DNA of 64,000 nucleotides from Candidatus Melainabacteria bacterium. Lineage in GTDB: Bacteria > Cyanobacteriota > Vampirovibrionia > Obscuribacterales > Obscuribacteraceae. The stretch spans positions 178,760 through 242,759 of the forward strand of contig PLXC01000159.1 of assembly GCA_003151275.1 (NCBI GenBank), in the 5' to 3' direction. Each line of letters opens with the position of its first letter. The first letter of the stretch is position 1. Under the pieces are notes generated by a model, which searched no databases, was not told the origin of the DNA, and saw nothing but the letters and a program-made list of their open reading frames with translations. Shown piece after piece: positions 1 to 9,953 of this stretch. The position numbers and the translations under genes were made by a program.

Positions 1-162
1 GTATTGGAGTGTGCCAAAATCGCCGACTTGCCGCTGCTAAGCTTGGCGCCCTGGTATTTGGACAAGACGAATGAAGGTGAGTTTCTAATACCATTTGTGG
101 ACATGAGCGAGGAGCATTTGAAAACCAGCATTAACTATTTTGCTGAATTGGTCAAAGGTTGA
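1..162 (+). CDS. C-terminal fragment of an unidentified protein (cut by window edge)
   Basis: An open frame enters from the left edge and ends at a TGA at 160-162, giving the last 53 residues of a protein that begins outside the window. The fragment is mixed helix/strand in character, with acidic and aromatic residues (WYLDKTNEGEF near the middle), and has no motif I recognise. It uses TGA as a true stop. The function cannot be called from this piece. Confidence 0.6.
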   Translation, partial: VLECAKIADLPLLSLAPWYLDKTNEGEFLIPFVDMSEEHLKTSINYFAELVKG

Positions 163-711
163 AATTATGTCCAGGTGCAGTTCTATGTCCGCAGTTCTAT
201 GTGCGAACTAATAGAGTTGCATTGCAACACATCCCGCCAATAACTAACGAACGCTGCAGCGCACTTGGTCGTTGTATGAACGGAATAAGTTGAAGCGACG
301 CAAAGAACGCCAGTTGTCCGCAACCGACGCGACAAATCCGGTCCACCACAAAGATCGTTTTTCAAGCTTGCGCAACCGAGAAATGCTGCCGCGGCGGTTT
401 GGTCGAATTGATGGTTGGTCAAGGATCGGATTGAGAAAAAGATAGGGACGCCTCGATCCACTCAGCGTCCCGCCAGTCGTCAAGCGCTTGTGCTCAGTAT
501 GCAAGACCCGTTCGCCAAAACCTTTCAGCATCCCTCGATCTAAACCGACATTCGATCTGTTAGTCGCGCGAGCTTGACCAACACCGAGCGCGACGCCAAC
601 TCGAGCAGATGTGATAACAGCCATTCATGCCACCCTTCTAATAAGATCGATATACACTGGATATCGATTATCACCGGCAGTAATACCATAGACAGTTTGC
701 AGTAATAACCG
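163..711. other. Intergenic stretch without a supported gene
   Basis: About 550 bases between the end of the first gene and the terminator-like hairpin at 712-752. Short minus-strand frames lie in two different phases and none has a ribosome site or a recognisable domain, so I do not call a gene. There is a perfect 8-base inverted repeat, ATCGATAT at 646-653 and ATATCGAT at 661-668, and a short direct repeat of GCAGTTCTATGT near 178-202. A decayed gene is possible but cannot be shown. Confidence 0.35.
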
Positions 712-752
712 ACAAACGTCAAATTATTCCGATAAGAATAACTGACGTTTGT
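712..752. terminator. Long inverted repeat, probable terminator of the TonB-like gene
   Basis: ACAAACGTCA at 712-721 pairs perfectly with TGACGTTTGT at 743-752, and inside it TTATTC (724-729) pairs with GAATAA (736-741) around a six-base loop. It lies 37 bases beyond the stop of the minus-strand gene ending at 789. No strong T-run follows on the minus strand, so efficiency as a Rho-independent terminator is uncertain. Confidence 0.5.
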
Positions 753-788
753 GCCTGTTTTGTGAATTGGATATCTGCCAAGATGGCG

Positions 789-2501
789 TCAGTAACTGGC
801 GTGCCCGCCGAAGATGCGATAGTCGAAAGTAAATTGAATATCGACTGTTTCATCAGCACCTTTCGGTAGTGGTGGGTATGGTGCCGCCGCCCGAATTGCG
901 CTTATTGCTGCTTGATCGTTCAGACTCAATCCAGATGACTTCGAAAGACGCACAGTGCCGAGTTCGCCAGATCGCGCAATTGTGAATTCGACAATTACCT
1001 GACGCGACATTGGATCCTTTGGTGGCGTCCAATTTCTTTTGATTCTACGCTGTAACTCTGCCATGTAGGGTCCAAAGTCAATATTTTTGCCAATGTCTTC
1101 AACCCCTTTTCCTTTTCCGGATTGGGTGTCGAGTCCTTTGGAATCAGTACGAGGAATAGCAGGCGTTCCAACCGGATGCACCATGAACGCACCACCTGGT
1201 GGCAACGTCGATGCAATCTTGGTCGGTGAATTTGGAGAGCCGGTTTGTGAGGAAGAAGTGCCACGAGGATGTGCCCCGTCAATAGGTGAGGGATTGCCAT
1301 TAGGGGCGGTGCCAGACGTTGCGCTTACCGGCGCCGGCGCTCCGCCTATATCACTTTTCGATGACGAACTTCGTCTTCCCTCAGCAGGCATTGGCGCCAA
1401 TGTCGAACCGCTGTTGTGAGTCAAGGCTTGAGGCGAAGGGCCTGTCGCCGTGCTCACAGGAGCTAAAGTCGGTAATGGACCAGGGGCGGATGTGGGAGGA
1501 GCTTTGCTTAAGGTTGGTGCAGGCGTGGTATTTGCTGTCACCCCAGGAGACGCAGACTTCGGTGCCGTGATCGGATTTGGATTTGGATTTGGATTTGGCG
1601 TCGAAGTTGCGTGCTTTACAGCGGTTGGCATAGGTCGCACCGTTGGAGGTGCAGGTTCCTCAGTTTTAGTTGGCGGCTCCTTAGCAGGTGTGCGATTCAC
1701 TGCAGTTGGTGGCTTCGGAGGTGTTTGTGTGCGATTCGATTGTGTTGCGGACTGACTACGACTCGCTGTACTGGTCGGCGGGGAAGGCTTTTGCACAGAG
1801 ACATCGCGATGACGCGCGGAGGAAGCTTCGTCCGAAAATTTCTTTGGTTTTACAGGCGCAACGTCCTTGATTGGCGTTTGGGTAAACTCGATTTCCATTA
1901 TTTGCTGCCGTTCTGGCTTGGGCACGAGGAAAAACAAAGCAAATATTGCACAAGAGATCATCGCTGCAAAATGAAAGAGATAAGAGCCGCTGGCGGCTTC
2001 CGACAAATGCAAAGCCGAATCAGCATAAATAGGTTTGAGTTTTTCGCCTCGCGCATAATCATAAGCATCTCGAATTGCGAATCCTACGAAAAGCAAAATC
2101 ATCGACAACAGCACCAGCGAAAATGGTGTGCCGAGATGAGCACTGGACAGCGCTTGCAATATTCCATCGTTGGGTCGAACATGGTTGCCCGTTAAGAGTT
2201 CACGAAGACCCTTGGCCATTGGTTCAGCAAAAAGAACAATCGCTAGTAAACCTGTGTTCACCACCGCCACATCAATGAACAGCAGCCCTTTGATGCTTTG
2301 GCCATTGTAAAGCTGACCGAGACCTGGAATGACAGACAAGAACGCAGCGGTAACAGGCTCTCTTCCATTGTTGTATACCAGGCGATTTGGCGCCTGTCGA
2401 AAGTCGCGTTTAGTCATTTGGTGAACCAATGAAGGAATAGATAGAATCAGGTTATCCTCAATCCGGGCGCGGCAGTACAGGCTTGGTCTGGTAAGGTGCA
2501 C
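789..2501 (-). CDS. TonB-family energy-transducer-like protein with multi-pass N-terminus
   Basis: Three regions are visible. Residues about 45-200 contain three or four hydrophobic segments and begin with PGLGQLYNGQ, typical of TM2/DUF5683-type membrane proteins. Residues about 210-470 are a Pro/Thr/Ser-rich spacer that includes four tandem Asn-Pro units, encoded by four GGATTT copies at 1573-1596. Residues about 480-570 are a TonB C-terminal domain (YMAELQRRIKRNW, then VIVEFTIARSGEL and a YPPLPKG stretch). By family knowledge such a domain touches the TonB box of outer-membrane receptors and passes on proton-motive energy; a TolA-like role is the alternative. Classical TonB has a single TM, so the polytopic N-terminus is unusual. 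The listed GTG start follows an AGGGA ribosome site by six bases. An ATG at 2417 has no such site but gives a more usual N-terminus. Confidence 0.8.
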   Translation of the reverse strand: MHLTRPSLYCRARIEDNLILSIPSLVHQMTKRDFRQAPNRLVYNNGREPVTAAFLSVIPGLGQLYNGQSIKGLLFIDVAVVNTGLLAIVLFAEPMAKGLRELLTGNHVRPNDGILQALSSAHLGTPFSLVLLSMILLFVGFAIRDAYDYARGEKLKPIYADSALHLSEAASGSYLFHFAAMISCAIFALFFLVPKPERQQIMEIEFTQTPIKDVAPVKPKKFSDEASSARHRDVSVQKPSPPTSTASRSQSATQSNRTQTPPKPPTAVNRTPAKEPPTKTEEPAPPTVRPMPTAVKHATSTPNPNPNPNPITAPKSASPGVTANTTPAPTLSKAPPTSAPGPLPTLAPVSTATGPSPQALTHNSGSTLAPMPAEGRRSSSSKSDIGGAPAPVSATSGTAPNGNPSPIDGAHPRGTSSSQTGSPNSPTKIASTLPPGGAFMVHPVGTPAIPRTDSKGLDTQSGKGKGVEDIGKNIDFGPYMAELQRRIKRNWTPPKDPMSRQVIVEFTIARSGELGTVRLSKSSGLSLNDQAAISAIRAAAPYPPLPKGADETVDIQFTFDYRIFGGHASY

Positions 2502-2773
2502 CGTGATTTCCCTGATCTTTAGTCAGTGTATTCATGGGCGAAATGGGTAGCCATTAGGTCTCTCCACTTCAAACGTCACCAAATATGGTGCAGCACTATT
2601 TCAGCAATTCCGATTATGCAGATTCAATTGAACGTTCGATTGAACACAGACAGAGCTTATCTGCCTCTCATCTTGTGGGCGATCGCTTGAGCGCTGGGGC
2701 GTTTCGTTGAATAATGGAGATAGCGCTATAGAGCTGCTAGGGCATAACCTCAATGTTGCCGATGGAGCAAGTC
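2502..2773. other. Divergent intergenic region
   Basis: This separates the minus-strand TonB-like gene from the plus-strand persulfide dioxygenase gene and must hold both promoters. I see no convincing -35/-10 pair or riboswitch. One GCGATCGC octamer is present near 2680. Confidence 0.4.
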
Positions 2774-3868
2774 ATGGATCTGATCTTCGAACAACTAAAT
2801 GCAGGCGGCTGTCAAACCTACCTGGTCGGTTCGACCAAAACTGGCGAAGCATGGTTGATTGATCCCGTGCTCTGTTCCGTTAATGATTACTTGAAAGTGC
2901 TGGAAACAAAAAAACTAAAGCTAACAAAGGTTATTGATACACATACTCACGCTGACCACCTTTCTGCTGGAGCCAAGCTGAAAGACTTAACGGAGTGCGC
3001 GTACGTCATGCATCAACTCGGTCAACCACGAGAGATCACCGACCGTATAAATGCCGAGACTGATTTGAAATTAAACGGCACGACGATAAAAGTCTTGCAT
3101 ACGCCTGGCCACACTCGTGACTCCCTCTGTTTGATATTTCCGGATCGCATTGTCACGGGTGACGCCTTGTTCTTGGATGACGGCGGAGCAGGTCGCGCCG
3201 ACCTCCCTGGCGGAAACCCAGGTGAACACTGGGAAAGTCTGCAACGCTTGATGGAATTGCCTGATCACCTAATGGTCTACCCAGGGCACGAATATCGCAG
3301 CCGCCGACCGTCTACCCTGGCTGAGCAGAAGGCCCGCAACCCATTCCTCAAACCACGTAACCAAAGCGAATATGTGAAATTCCTCGAGGAGCTCAAACTT
3401 GGTCCAGCCGAATGGATGAAAGAGGTGCTCAAGGCAAATTGCGCCTGCACTCGGGACGAGAATGCCGTGCAGATTCCGCAAGGCGTTTCGGCGTGCGAAG
3501 TTCAAGGCACTCTGAGTAGCACGCCTGGCTCCGGCGAAATTCCTTTTATCTCCTCCCATGAATTAAAAGAACTGTTCGACACCGACAGGCACCCGGTGCT
3601 GCTGGACGTACGTGAGCACAAGGAGTTGACGGGTGACCTGGGTCACCTCCCCGGCATCAAACACATTCCTGTTGGCAGTATCGGCGAGCGAGTCTCAGAA
3701 ATTGCCCATCATCAATCCGACGAAATTGTCGCTATCTGCAAAATGGGCGGCAGGGCAAGAACGGCAGCAAAAATCTTGGTGGACGCCGGTTTCAAGAATG
3801 TGAAAGTGCTGACTGGCGGAATGAATGAGTGGAACGAGCTTGGATTGCCAGTGAAGCGTCACCTGTGA
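2774..3868 (+). CDS. Persulfide dioxygenase-rhodanese fusion (MBL fold + rhodanese)
   Basis: The N-terminal metallo-beta-lactamase domain (about 1-245) has the metal motif THTHADH with ligands His57, His59, Asp61 and His62, followed by HTPGHT, GDALF and YPGHEY, the set found in ETHE1/glyoxalase-II-like enzymes. The C-terminal rhodanese domain (about 260-364) has active-site Cys322 in the loop CKMGGRA. Family knowledge: such fusions oxidise glutathione (or similar thiol) persulfide to sulfite, and the rhodanese half moves sulfane sulfur, so this is a sulfide-detoxification enzyme of the cytoplasm. I chose the ATG at 2774 because GGAG sits six bases upstream; in-frame ATGs at 2753 and 2762 are alternatives. 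It appears to be a single-gene unit, followed by the separate LysM promoter. Confidence 0.9.
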   Translation: MDLIFEQLNAGGCQTYLVGSTKTGEAWLIDPVLCSVNDYLKVLETKKLKLTKVIDTHTHADHLSAGAKLKDLTECAYVMHQLGQPREITDRINAETDLKLNGTTIKVLHTPGHTRDSLCLIFPDRIVTGDALFLDDGGAGRADLPGGNPGEHWESLQRLMELPDHLMVYPGHEYRSRRPSTLAEQKARNPFLKPRNQSEYVKFLEELKLGPAEWMKEVLKANCACTRDENAVQIPQGVSACEVQGTLSSTPGSGEIPFISSHELKELFDTDRHPVLLDVREHKELTGDLGHLPGIKHIPVGSIGERVSEIAHHQSDEIVAICKMGGRARTAAKILVDAGFKNVKVLTGGMNEWNELGLPVKRHL

Positions 3869-3888
3869 CCGTTACGGTTGGGTTTAAC

Positions 3889-3917
3889 TTGACATCAGGC
3901 GGCCCTTACATTAATAA
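3889..3917 (+). promoter_or_regulatory. Predicted sigma70-type promoter for the LysM gene
   Basis: A perfect TTGACA (3889-3894), a 17-base spacer and TAATAA (3912-3917) match the sigma70 consensus closely. It lies just upstream of the LysM protein gene and predicts a leader of about 30-40 bases. Confidence 0.6.
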
Positions 3918-3965
3918 TATGAAATCTCTTTGCTCTCTTACTAACTCGGCAGTGTGATCTCGAAT

Positions 3966-5777
3966 ATGCGACCATCGCCAAATGTTGGGGGCGACGCCCT
4001 CAAAACACCTGATATTCCTCGCCAAGTTGGCGACGTCGCTCAGCATGTTCAAACGCAGCTGACTTCTTCAATCGATGTGAAGGCCGCGCATCAATGGATT
4101 CAGCCCAGCGGCGGCGAGATGCACTTACCAAAATTCAGTTTCGGAACGGAAGGCGCCTCACTACAGGCTGTCATGCCTGGCGGTGAACAACACGCCATGG
4201 CTGCCGCCCACCAAGTTGGCAATCAGGCAATTTCTCCAATCATTCAAATGATCATGAAAATGCCAGGTCACATCGGACTAATCAGTTCATTCTTCGAAGC
4301 ATTGCAATCGTTCTTCGCGCCAATTCAAGACATGATCGGCGGCTTGGACGCATCCCTGTTCACTGCCAATGCCGAGGCCGCCGCAAGCGTGGCGTCCGGT
4401 TCGGGCGCCGAACATTTTGGATTAGATTTGTCATTGCTTCCTGAGGATGCCCCCGTCTTTAATATGGATGACGGCGGTGGATTTAGTGAAATGCTACCGA
4501 AAGATGCTTCGATTGCGATGGACAATACGGACTTGAATAGCTTCAATTCTTCAGAACCACTTTCCGACACTAGCAGCGCCCTCAACACATCCGGATACTC
4601 AGATGCCGGAGCGCAACACGAGCAAGTGCCAGCCGGGCTCGACCGAGCAACTCAAGGGGTTCAAGATGGCATCGTCACCCCTCAGTATCTTGCAATGGAC
4701 AACGGTCAAGCTATCTTCAGACCGACGATGGGCGGATTTAACGCCATTCCTAACTCGGCACAAATCCAGGTGCCACCAAATGTGCCACCAGTCCAACCAA
4801 CTATTCATCCGCTCACTCACCAAATCGCTCCGCACCATCCAGGTGTTAGTGCCAGAGATGTGGCTCCAGCACCAGAACATGCCGCTGCTGCACCTGATCA
4901 CAATGCTGCACCGGCAGCTGATCGCGGCACATTGCTCGGTCATCCTCACACTCGTATAGAACATACCGTCGATCAAGTTACTGCCGAGCAGCAAGCACCC
5001 GCTGATGCACAGCATGCGCCTACAGAACAGGTTTCCGAACAACCTCAAGGCGCTGAACACGCTACTGAACAGGCTACTTCTTATACTGTTAAGCCCGGCG
5101 ACAACCTTTGGGATATCGCTCAGCACCACTTAGGTGACGGACTGAAGTGGCAAGAAATTTACCAACTCAACCATGAAATTATCGGTGGCGATCCAACGAT
5201 GATCCACCCAGGCACTGAATTGCAACTGCCCGGCGGAAATGAAATCGCTTCTAATTACACAGTGCAACCAGGTGACAATCTCTGGGATATCTCCAAGTCA
5301 CATCTTGGCGGTGGACAGCATTGGGGCGACCTGTTCCATCAAAACTCCGATGTGATCGGCTCCAATCCAAGTCTTATTCATCCAGGACAACATCTATCGA
5401 TGGCTGGTGATCATGCCGGTCAACTGGCCAGCGCCGATCCATCTCACGCAGCTGCACAGCATGCCACTTCGCACGTAACGCACCACGCGGCGCAACAAGT
5501 GACACATGCTCCTTCTCACGCTCAACCTGCACATCACGTGGCGTCGGCACATCATGGTGCTGCTGACCACGCCAAAGTAGCCTCCGCCACACCGCACGCT
5601 GCGCATCCTGCAGCAGCAGCTCAGACTGAGCAAGTAGCCGCTGGTTCCCAACAAGTTCCAGAGCAATTAGCCGCTACGCCTAGCGGGCAAACGGCCGGCT
5701 TGCATGCATCAGCGCCAATGGGATCCCTCGAAACTTCCGCACATTCAGTACCGACTGCCCTGCCGGACAAACCATAG
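3966..5777 (+). CDS. Large protein with two LysM domains and His/Ala-rich tail
   Basis: Two LysM domains lie at about residues 373-425 and 430-482. Each begins [12 protein letters not shown] and ends with an IHPG element, the fold that binds N-acetylglucosamine in peptidoglycan. The first 370 residues are Pro/Gln/His/Ala rich with one hydrophobic stretch (about 75-110). The last 110 are a His/Ala-rich low-complexity tail. There is no clear signal peptide and no catalytic domain, so it is more likely a cell-wall-binding or spore/envelope scaffold than a hydrolase. The start is uncertain: GTG at 3954 is in frame upstream, ATG at 3966 is used here, and neither has a good ribosome site. The gene abuts the convergent next gene, with stops only two bases apart. 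Confidence 0.75.
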   Translation: MRPSPNVGGDALKTPDIPRQVGDVAQHVQTQLTSSIDVKAAHQWIQPSGGEMHLPKFSFGTEGASLQAVMPGGEQHAMAAAHQVGNQAISPIIQMIMKMPGHIGLISSFFEALQSFFAPIQDMIGGLDASLFTANAEAAASVASGSGAEHFGLDLSLLPEDAPVFNMDDGGGFSEMLPKDASIAMDNTDLNSFNSSEPLSDTSSALNTSGYSDAGAQHEQVPAGLDRATQGVQDGIVTPQYLAMDNGQAIFRPTMGGFNAIPNSAQIQVPPNVPPVQPTIHPLTHQIAPHHPGVSARDVAPAPEHAAAAPDHNAAPAADRGTLLGHPHTRIEHTVDQVTAEQQAPADAQHAPTEQVSEQPQGAEHATEQATSYTVKPGDNLWDIAQHHLGDGLKWQEIYQLNHEIIGGDPTMIHPGTELQLPGGNEIASNYTVQPGDNLWDISKSHLGGGQHWGDLFHQNSDVIGSNPSLIHPGQHLSMAGDHAGQLASADPSHAAAQHATSHVTHHAAQQVTHAPSHAQPAHHVASAHHGAADHAKVASATPHAAHPAAAAQTEQVAAGSQQVPEQLAATPSGQTAGLHASAPMGSLETSAHSVPTALPDKP

Positions 5778-5779
5778 AG

Positions 5780-8700
5780 CTAGCTCTGATCAGCGTTGAT
5801 GCTCGCACACGAGCGTTCAGGCCCAGGTTCAGCATCAGGAACGGCGCCCCATTGCCGGATTCCATCGTCATACCATTTGGACGCAACCAGGTTGGCGACC
5901 TCGCCCGAGTCGCTTAGCGGCAAGCGACATACTGAAGCGAACTCGATGCAGTAGTTATTCACGATCTCTTTCACGAGCTGAGTTAAATTGGAAGATTGCA
6001 TCGACACATAAGGACGAAAACCGACCAGTTCCAGGTCGGTGTTGATAGCGATCAATTTCCTTGCAATGACCGTGCCGTGCGTATCTGTCGCATAGAGAAC
6101 ACGTTTGTTTAGATCGCAAGCGTCAGCCACTGCAGAAAATGCATTGAACGAATCGAGGCTAAGGCAAGTGCCAAAGTAATTACCCATTTGCATGATCAAG
6201 AGCGGGTCTTGCTCAAGGTGCAGGCGGATCGGACTGCCTGGAATTTTTTCATTTTCGATCACGTGTGGAGAGTCACCTAACCACGTGTCGACATCAATGC
6301 CGCGTTGTGACAAAGTTTTCAAAAAGCGTTCATTTAAAGGGTGCTTGCGCGCCCAATGCCTGTTACCGAACAGTATCTCCCGCAAGAGCTTCCTCAAAAG
6401 ACGCCTATTTGTTGTCAGAGTCACGGATAATGTCGCGGCCTCAAGGAGAAATTCGGCTGAATCTACCGCGTCGGCATCGATACCGCGTGCGGTGCCAAGC
6501 TCTTGTTTGATTTGTTGGTGAAGGATATGATTAGCAGCTTGCAAAGTCAGTTGAGCCGACACTATTTCGATATGGCGCTGGAGTTGCTCGCTAACACGCG
6601 CGTTCAGCTCATCGGGATTAGCCATACTATCTGCCAGTCTATCCATCCTAATAGAAATATTCTGAGGAGTCTCTTTGCCTTGCCAGTGAGAACGTAGGAA
6701 TTCCAACTCAGTAGCCATCTTGCGTGGCAGATCAATTGGATCTTGCACCACTGCCGGCAACCGGAGCAATCCTAATACTTTTGCGGCTCTGTAAAGAGAA
6801 ACTATTTCGTCCTTTCTGTCAGGAAGAAAGGCGACCAGGGAGAGCCATGGCTCTTCCTCTCCCGGCTCACCAAATCGCAATGCGTCAAGTATTCCATCGC
6901 GCGGGATAGTGAATCGCTCCAGGAGAATGAGTTGGCAGAAAAGACGCAAGCACAATTGGAGATGCTCTGAAATTGCTCTAGCGACTTGTAGCTTCAAGGT
7001 CGGATGCCTTTCTAATATGTCCAGACCTTCCTTGACCAACAACCTGGAAACTGGCTCTTTCACTTCGCACCAAAACTTTAATAGCCTTTGGAATAATTTG
7101 AAGTCCGCACCAGCAAGACGAAAAGGTACTTCAATCACATCTTCGACGCGGTGCACATTAATCCAGCGCTCAACTAGGTAGTCGATTGACCAGACGAGAA
7201 AACTCTTGTCCATTGTTGGCGTCCCGATGAATTGCGCAACTTGCCCCACTAAAGTCTCAGCGGCATAACTAAGATTGGAGTTGGTTTCGACAACTTTTCC
7301 AAGGGCTGGGGTCAGTAACACAGCCGCCTCTAACGTGGCAACACGCGACGATGCACCACCCGCAGGATCAGATTTGCCAATCAAACCACAAAGAATCGAA
7401 AAAACTTTTTCCCGCGAATCAGGCAAAGCGCCAATCGCTCTGACAAGGGGCAGAAGCGCTGCCCGAGCTCGTTCCACCGATCCCCAACCGTGAACCAGTG
7501 AAACAAGCTGTGCCCTGGTGCCACATTCTTGCAAATTTGAGTGACTGTTGAGAAAAAGTGCGACTTCGACCTCTTGCTTTTCAGGTACAAACACGCAGTG
7601 CGATATGCTGCTCAATAGACCGATGTTCAGCAAAGATTGAACCCAATCCGGATCCTGACTATGGTCTAAAAGATCGCCAAATGCAGCGAACCCATGCGAC
7701 CAATTATTTTCCAATCTCTGGATACTAGTCGAGTTGGAAGATCCGTACAGATGGCGCATCACGAGAGACTGCGGCGGCCAAAACCTCGGCTGATTTTCAT
7801 TCAACATTCGAATGTAGTGCCAACCAATCTCAGGCGACATGGTCAGACCTCGTTTCAGACTCCGAATCAGCATGGCGAGGAGCTCAATGCAACCCTCGTC
7901 CAGAGCCATTGTCTTACGAATGTATTGCGCCAGAAGATCGACGACTTCGGACTTTCTGGTGCTTAAGACGTACTGGCGAATTATCGATGCAAATTCTTTC
8001 AGAATAATCTCATGCATGGGAGCAGTTTTTCGCGGAAGATAGCCTTGTCTCCTGAACAAATTGGTTTGTTTCCGCCCTTGCTTTTCGGATGACCAGCCCT
8101 GGCTAGCTAGATCTTTCGATGACGGTATCAAATCTTCTAAATCTTCAATCGACCGGAGACGGTCAAAGATTCGCGCCACCTCTGCCGACTGAGTACCCGA
8201 AAGCAGCATATAGCGGGCGTCCTGGACTCCAATGAGAAACGGACCTGGTTCAACAAGATGCTTGCGGACCCTTTCTAAGAGCGCTTCACTGTTACTAGAA
8301 TTGATCAACCAAATCAACGTAGAAACATTTTCCATCATGCCAAACTTGTTTCCGGCTGCAAAGGCGCGCCGCATCCAAGCGTTGCTTCCAGCCGGCAGAC
8401 GCACATCAACCTGATAAGCATTCTTTACAGCACCAACCAGCACAGCAGCCAGAGCGCGTGCAGCGTCTGGAGCATTTTTGTCATGCAAAAGCTGCGACAA
8501 AACAGGAAGAGACTGTTCGCCCAATCTGAATAGAGACTCGGCAGGTGAGATTGATGGAAGGTTGACGCACAAAGCTTCAGCAACAATAAGCGCAGCCAAC
8601 TGTTCGACTTCGTCGACGGTGAGCTTCTTCTTGCCGCGTCTTGCACTCAACAATGTTATGTCGATCGTCACAACTCTTTTGGCCAGCTCAAGTTTCTGCT

Positions 8701-8965
8701 GTCGGCATCGCAGCCAGGCTGCAGCATCTCCAAAGAGTTTCTTTGATGCGGCGGGGAACTCAGCCATTTTGTACAAACGGCGCTGCGCCTTAGCCAAGTC
8801 CTTCTGATCCGGTGCTAAGGTAATGCCGTCTTGAATCCAAACAACGCGATCGGACAACCAATGCATCTCACCATCGAGCCAATCCGTCTGCTTCACCAGA
8901 ATCTGGAGCGCTAGCTTAGGATTGGAATAGTCTCCTTTCGCTTTTGGTTGTCGTGGATTTTTCAT
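5780..8965 (-). CDS. 1061-residue protein of unknown function
   Basis: A long intact frame with normal codon use. Most of it (residues about 100-860) is Leu/Ala-rich predicted helix without transmembrane segments, compatible with an alpha-solenoid (HEAT/ARM-like) scaffold, though I cannot align clear repeats. The C-terminal 170 residues look like a separate globular domain, with the sequence MGNYFGTCLSLDSFNAFSAV followed by a strand-rich part (YATDTHGTVIARKLIAINTD). That layout faintly recalls the PcfJ-like domain, but I do not claim homology. The cytoplasmic location is inferred from the lack of a signal peptide. It is convergent with the LysM gene and has no obvious operon partner. Confidence 0.65.
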   Translation of the reverse strand: MKNPRQPKAKGDYSNPKLALQILVKQTDWLDGEMHWLSDRVVWIQDGITLAPDQKDLAKAQRRLYKMAEFPAASKKLFGDAAAWLRCRQQKLELAKRVVTIDITLLSARRGKKKLTVDEVEQLAALIVAEALCVNLPSISPAESLFRLGEQSLPVLSQLLHDKNAPDAARALAAVLVGAVKNAYQVDVRLPAGSNAWMRRAFAAGNKFGMMENVSTLIWLINSSNSEALLERVRKHLVEPGPFLIGVQDARYMLLSGTQSAEVARIFDRLRSIEDLEDLIPSSKDLASQGWSSEKQGRKQTNLFRRQGYLPRKTAPMHEIILKEFASIIRQYVLSTRKSEVVDLLAQYIRKTMALDEGCIELLAMLIRSLKRGLTMSPEIGWHYIRMLNENQPRFWPPQSLVMRHLYGSSNSTSIQRLENNWSHGFAAFGDLLDHSQDPDWVQSLLNIGLLSSISHCVFVPEKQEVEVALFLNSHSNLQECGTRAQLVSLVHGWGSVERARAALLPLVRAIGALPDSREKVFSILCGLIGKSDPAGGASSRVATLEAAVLLTPALGKVVETNSNLSYAAETLVGQVAQFIGTPTMDKSFLVWSIDYLVERWINVHRVEDVIEVPFRLAGADFKLFQRLLKFWCEVKEPVSRLLVKEGLDILERHPTLKLQVARAISEHLQLCLRLFCQLILLERFTIPRDGILDALRFGEPGEEEPWLSLVAFLPDRKDEIVSLYRAAKVLGLLRLPAVVQDPIDLPRKMATELEFLRSHWQGKETPQNISIRMDRLADSMANPDELNARVSEQLQRHIEIVSAQLTLQAANHILHQQIKQELGTARGIDADAVDSAEFLLEAATLSVTLTTNRRLLRKLLREILFGNRHWARKHPLNERFLKTLSQRGIDVDTWLGDSPHVIENEKIPGSPIRLHLEQDPLLIMQMGNYFGTCLSLDSFNAFSAVADACDLNKRVLYATDTHGTVIARKLIAINTDLELVGFRPYVSMQSSNLTQLVKEIVNNYCIEFASVCRLPLSDSGEVANLVASKWYDDGIRQWGAVPDAEPGPERSCASINADQS

Positions 8966-9252
8966 TTCAGCACCAATAGCGCGAACCGATATCAGACATA
9001 CCTGAAACTGGTATTGTTGAGCGAATTGTGGAGGAGTGAGGCTTCCCTCTCACTGCCCACTGGAAGTGCGCCAAGCCAAATTCACTAGATCGGCTATTCT
9101 ATCGCGAGCAAATGAATCTTGCGCGGCCACGAATGCAGGATCTCAATGCCAACCTAATTTGTGCAGAATATCGAAGAGCGTTGAAAAATGCGCTGGAGCC
9201 CCAGCCGCTGCCGTCGGACTCGCCCGAGCAGTAGCCAGGCAGAGACGACCCG

Positions 9253-9951
9253 TTATGAGTAGGAAACAACCGGCTTGAGATGTGGAACAGCAGCAGCAAC
9301 TTCCGAGAGCTTCTCTTCGAGAACGTTTCTGATTAGGTGGAAGTCTTCATAAGCGACGCAAGCAATGTTGTTTTGCTTGCAGTGCGACAACAGCTTCGTC
9401 TTCGCGAATACGAGGTCTGCTTCTGCTGACCAACAAAAATCGCTGCGACCATCACCGATCACCACTTTCAAAGGACGACTTGATCCCATCTCGAGAATTC
9501 GGCATTTGCACAATCCAGAGCCGCAGCCCAACACTTGCGGTGCATGTGGAAAGGTGAGCTGAAGATTTTTGTTCTCATCTTCGACAAGGTGATTAGCCCA
9601 GACATTATCTACGTGAATGTTTTCACGTTTCAAAATGTGATGAATGACACGGTCGATGCCGTCACTGACGATCTTCAGTGAGACGCCATTCTTGCGGCAC
9701 CATGCTGCGAATTTTGGAAAGGTTGGATCGATCTTAACTCGATCGAGCACACCAACCACCCCATCCCATCCGCCGCGTATCAACGGAACTTGAAGAGCCA
9801 TGCACTCACGTGAGCCTATCTCACCCTTGATCCAGCGTTCTTCAATTGCTTGCCAGGCTGGATCAGCCAAAGCCTCGAGCAGCACATCGATAGTATCGCC
9901 CCTGGTGATGGTGCCATCAAAATCGCAATAAACATCTATTGAAGAACTCAT
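9253..9951 (-). CDS. HAD-IB phosphatase, MtnX / phosphoserine-phosphatase-like
   Basis: HAD motif I is at Asp10 and Asp12 (CDFDGTIT), motif II is VSDG, and motif IV is GDGRSDFCWSAEAD near residue 168. The length of 232 residues and the CGSGLCKC insert fit the MtnX-like subgroup, which dephosphorylates small phosphorylated metabolites. The true substrate cannot be read from the sequence. The start is only two bases after the aminotransferase stop, with an AAAGG ribosome site inside the end of that gene, so the two are translationally coupled. The pairing suggests the enzymes act in sequence, for example removing phosphate from an amino-acid precursor or product. That is inference. Confidence 0.85.
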   Translation of the reverse strand: MSSSIDVYCDFDGTITRGDTIDVLLEALADPAWQAIEERWIKGEIGSRECMALQVPLIRGGWDGVVGVLDRVKIDPTFPKFAAWCRKNGVSLKIVSDGIDRVIHHILKRENIHVDNVWANHLVEDENKNLQLTFPHAPQVLGCGSGLCKCRILEMGSSRPLKVVIGDGRSDFCWSAEADLVFAKTKLLSHCKQNNIACVAYEDFHLIRNVLEEKLSEVAAAVPHLKPVVSYS

Positions 9952-9953
9952 AT

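Noticed and set aside
183..722. Minus-strand ORFs in the first intergenic region as a transposase relic
   Set aside because: The frames overlap in different phases and I could not recognise DDE or helix-turn-helix motifs. Claiming an insertion sequence would be unsupported.
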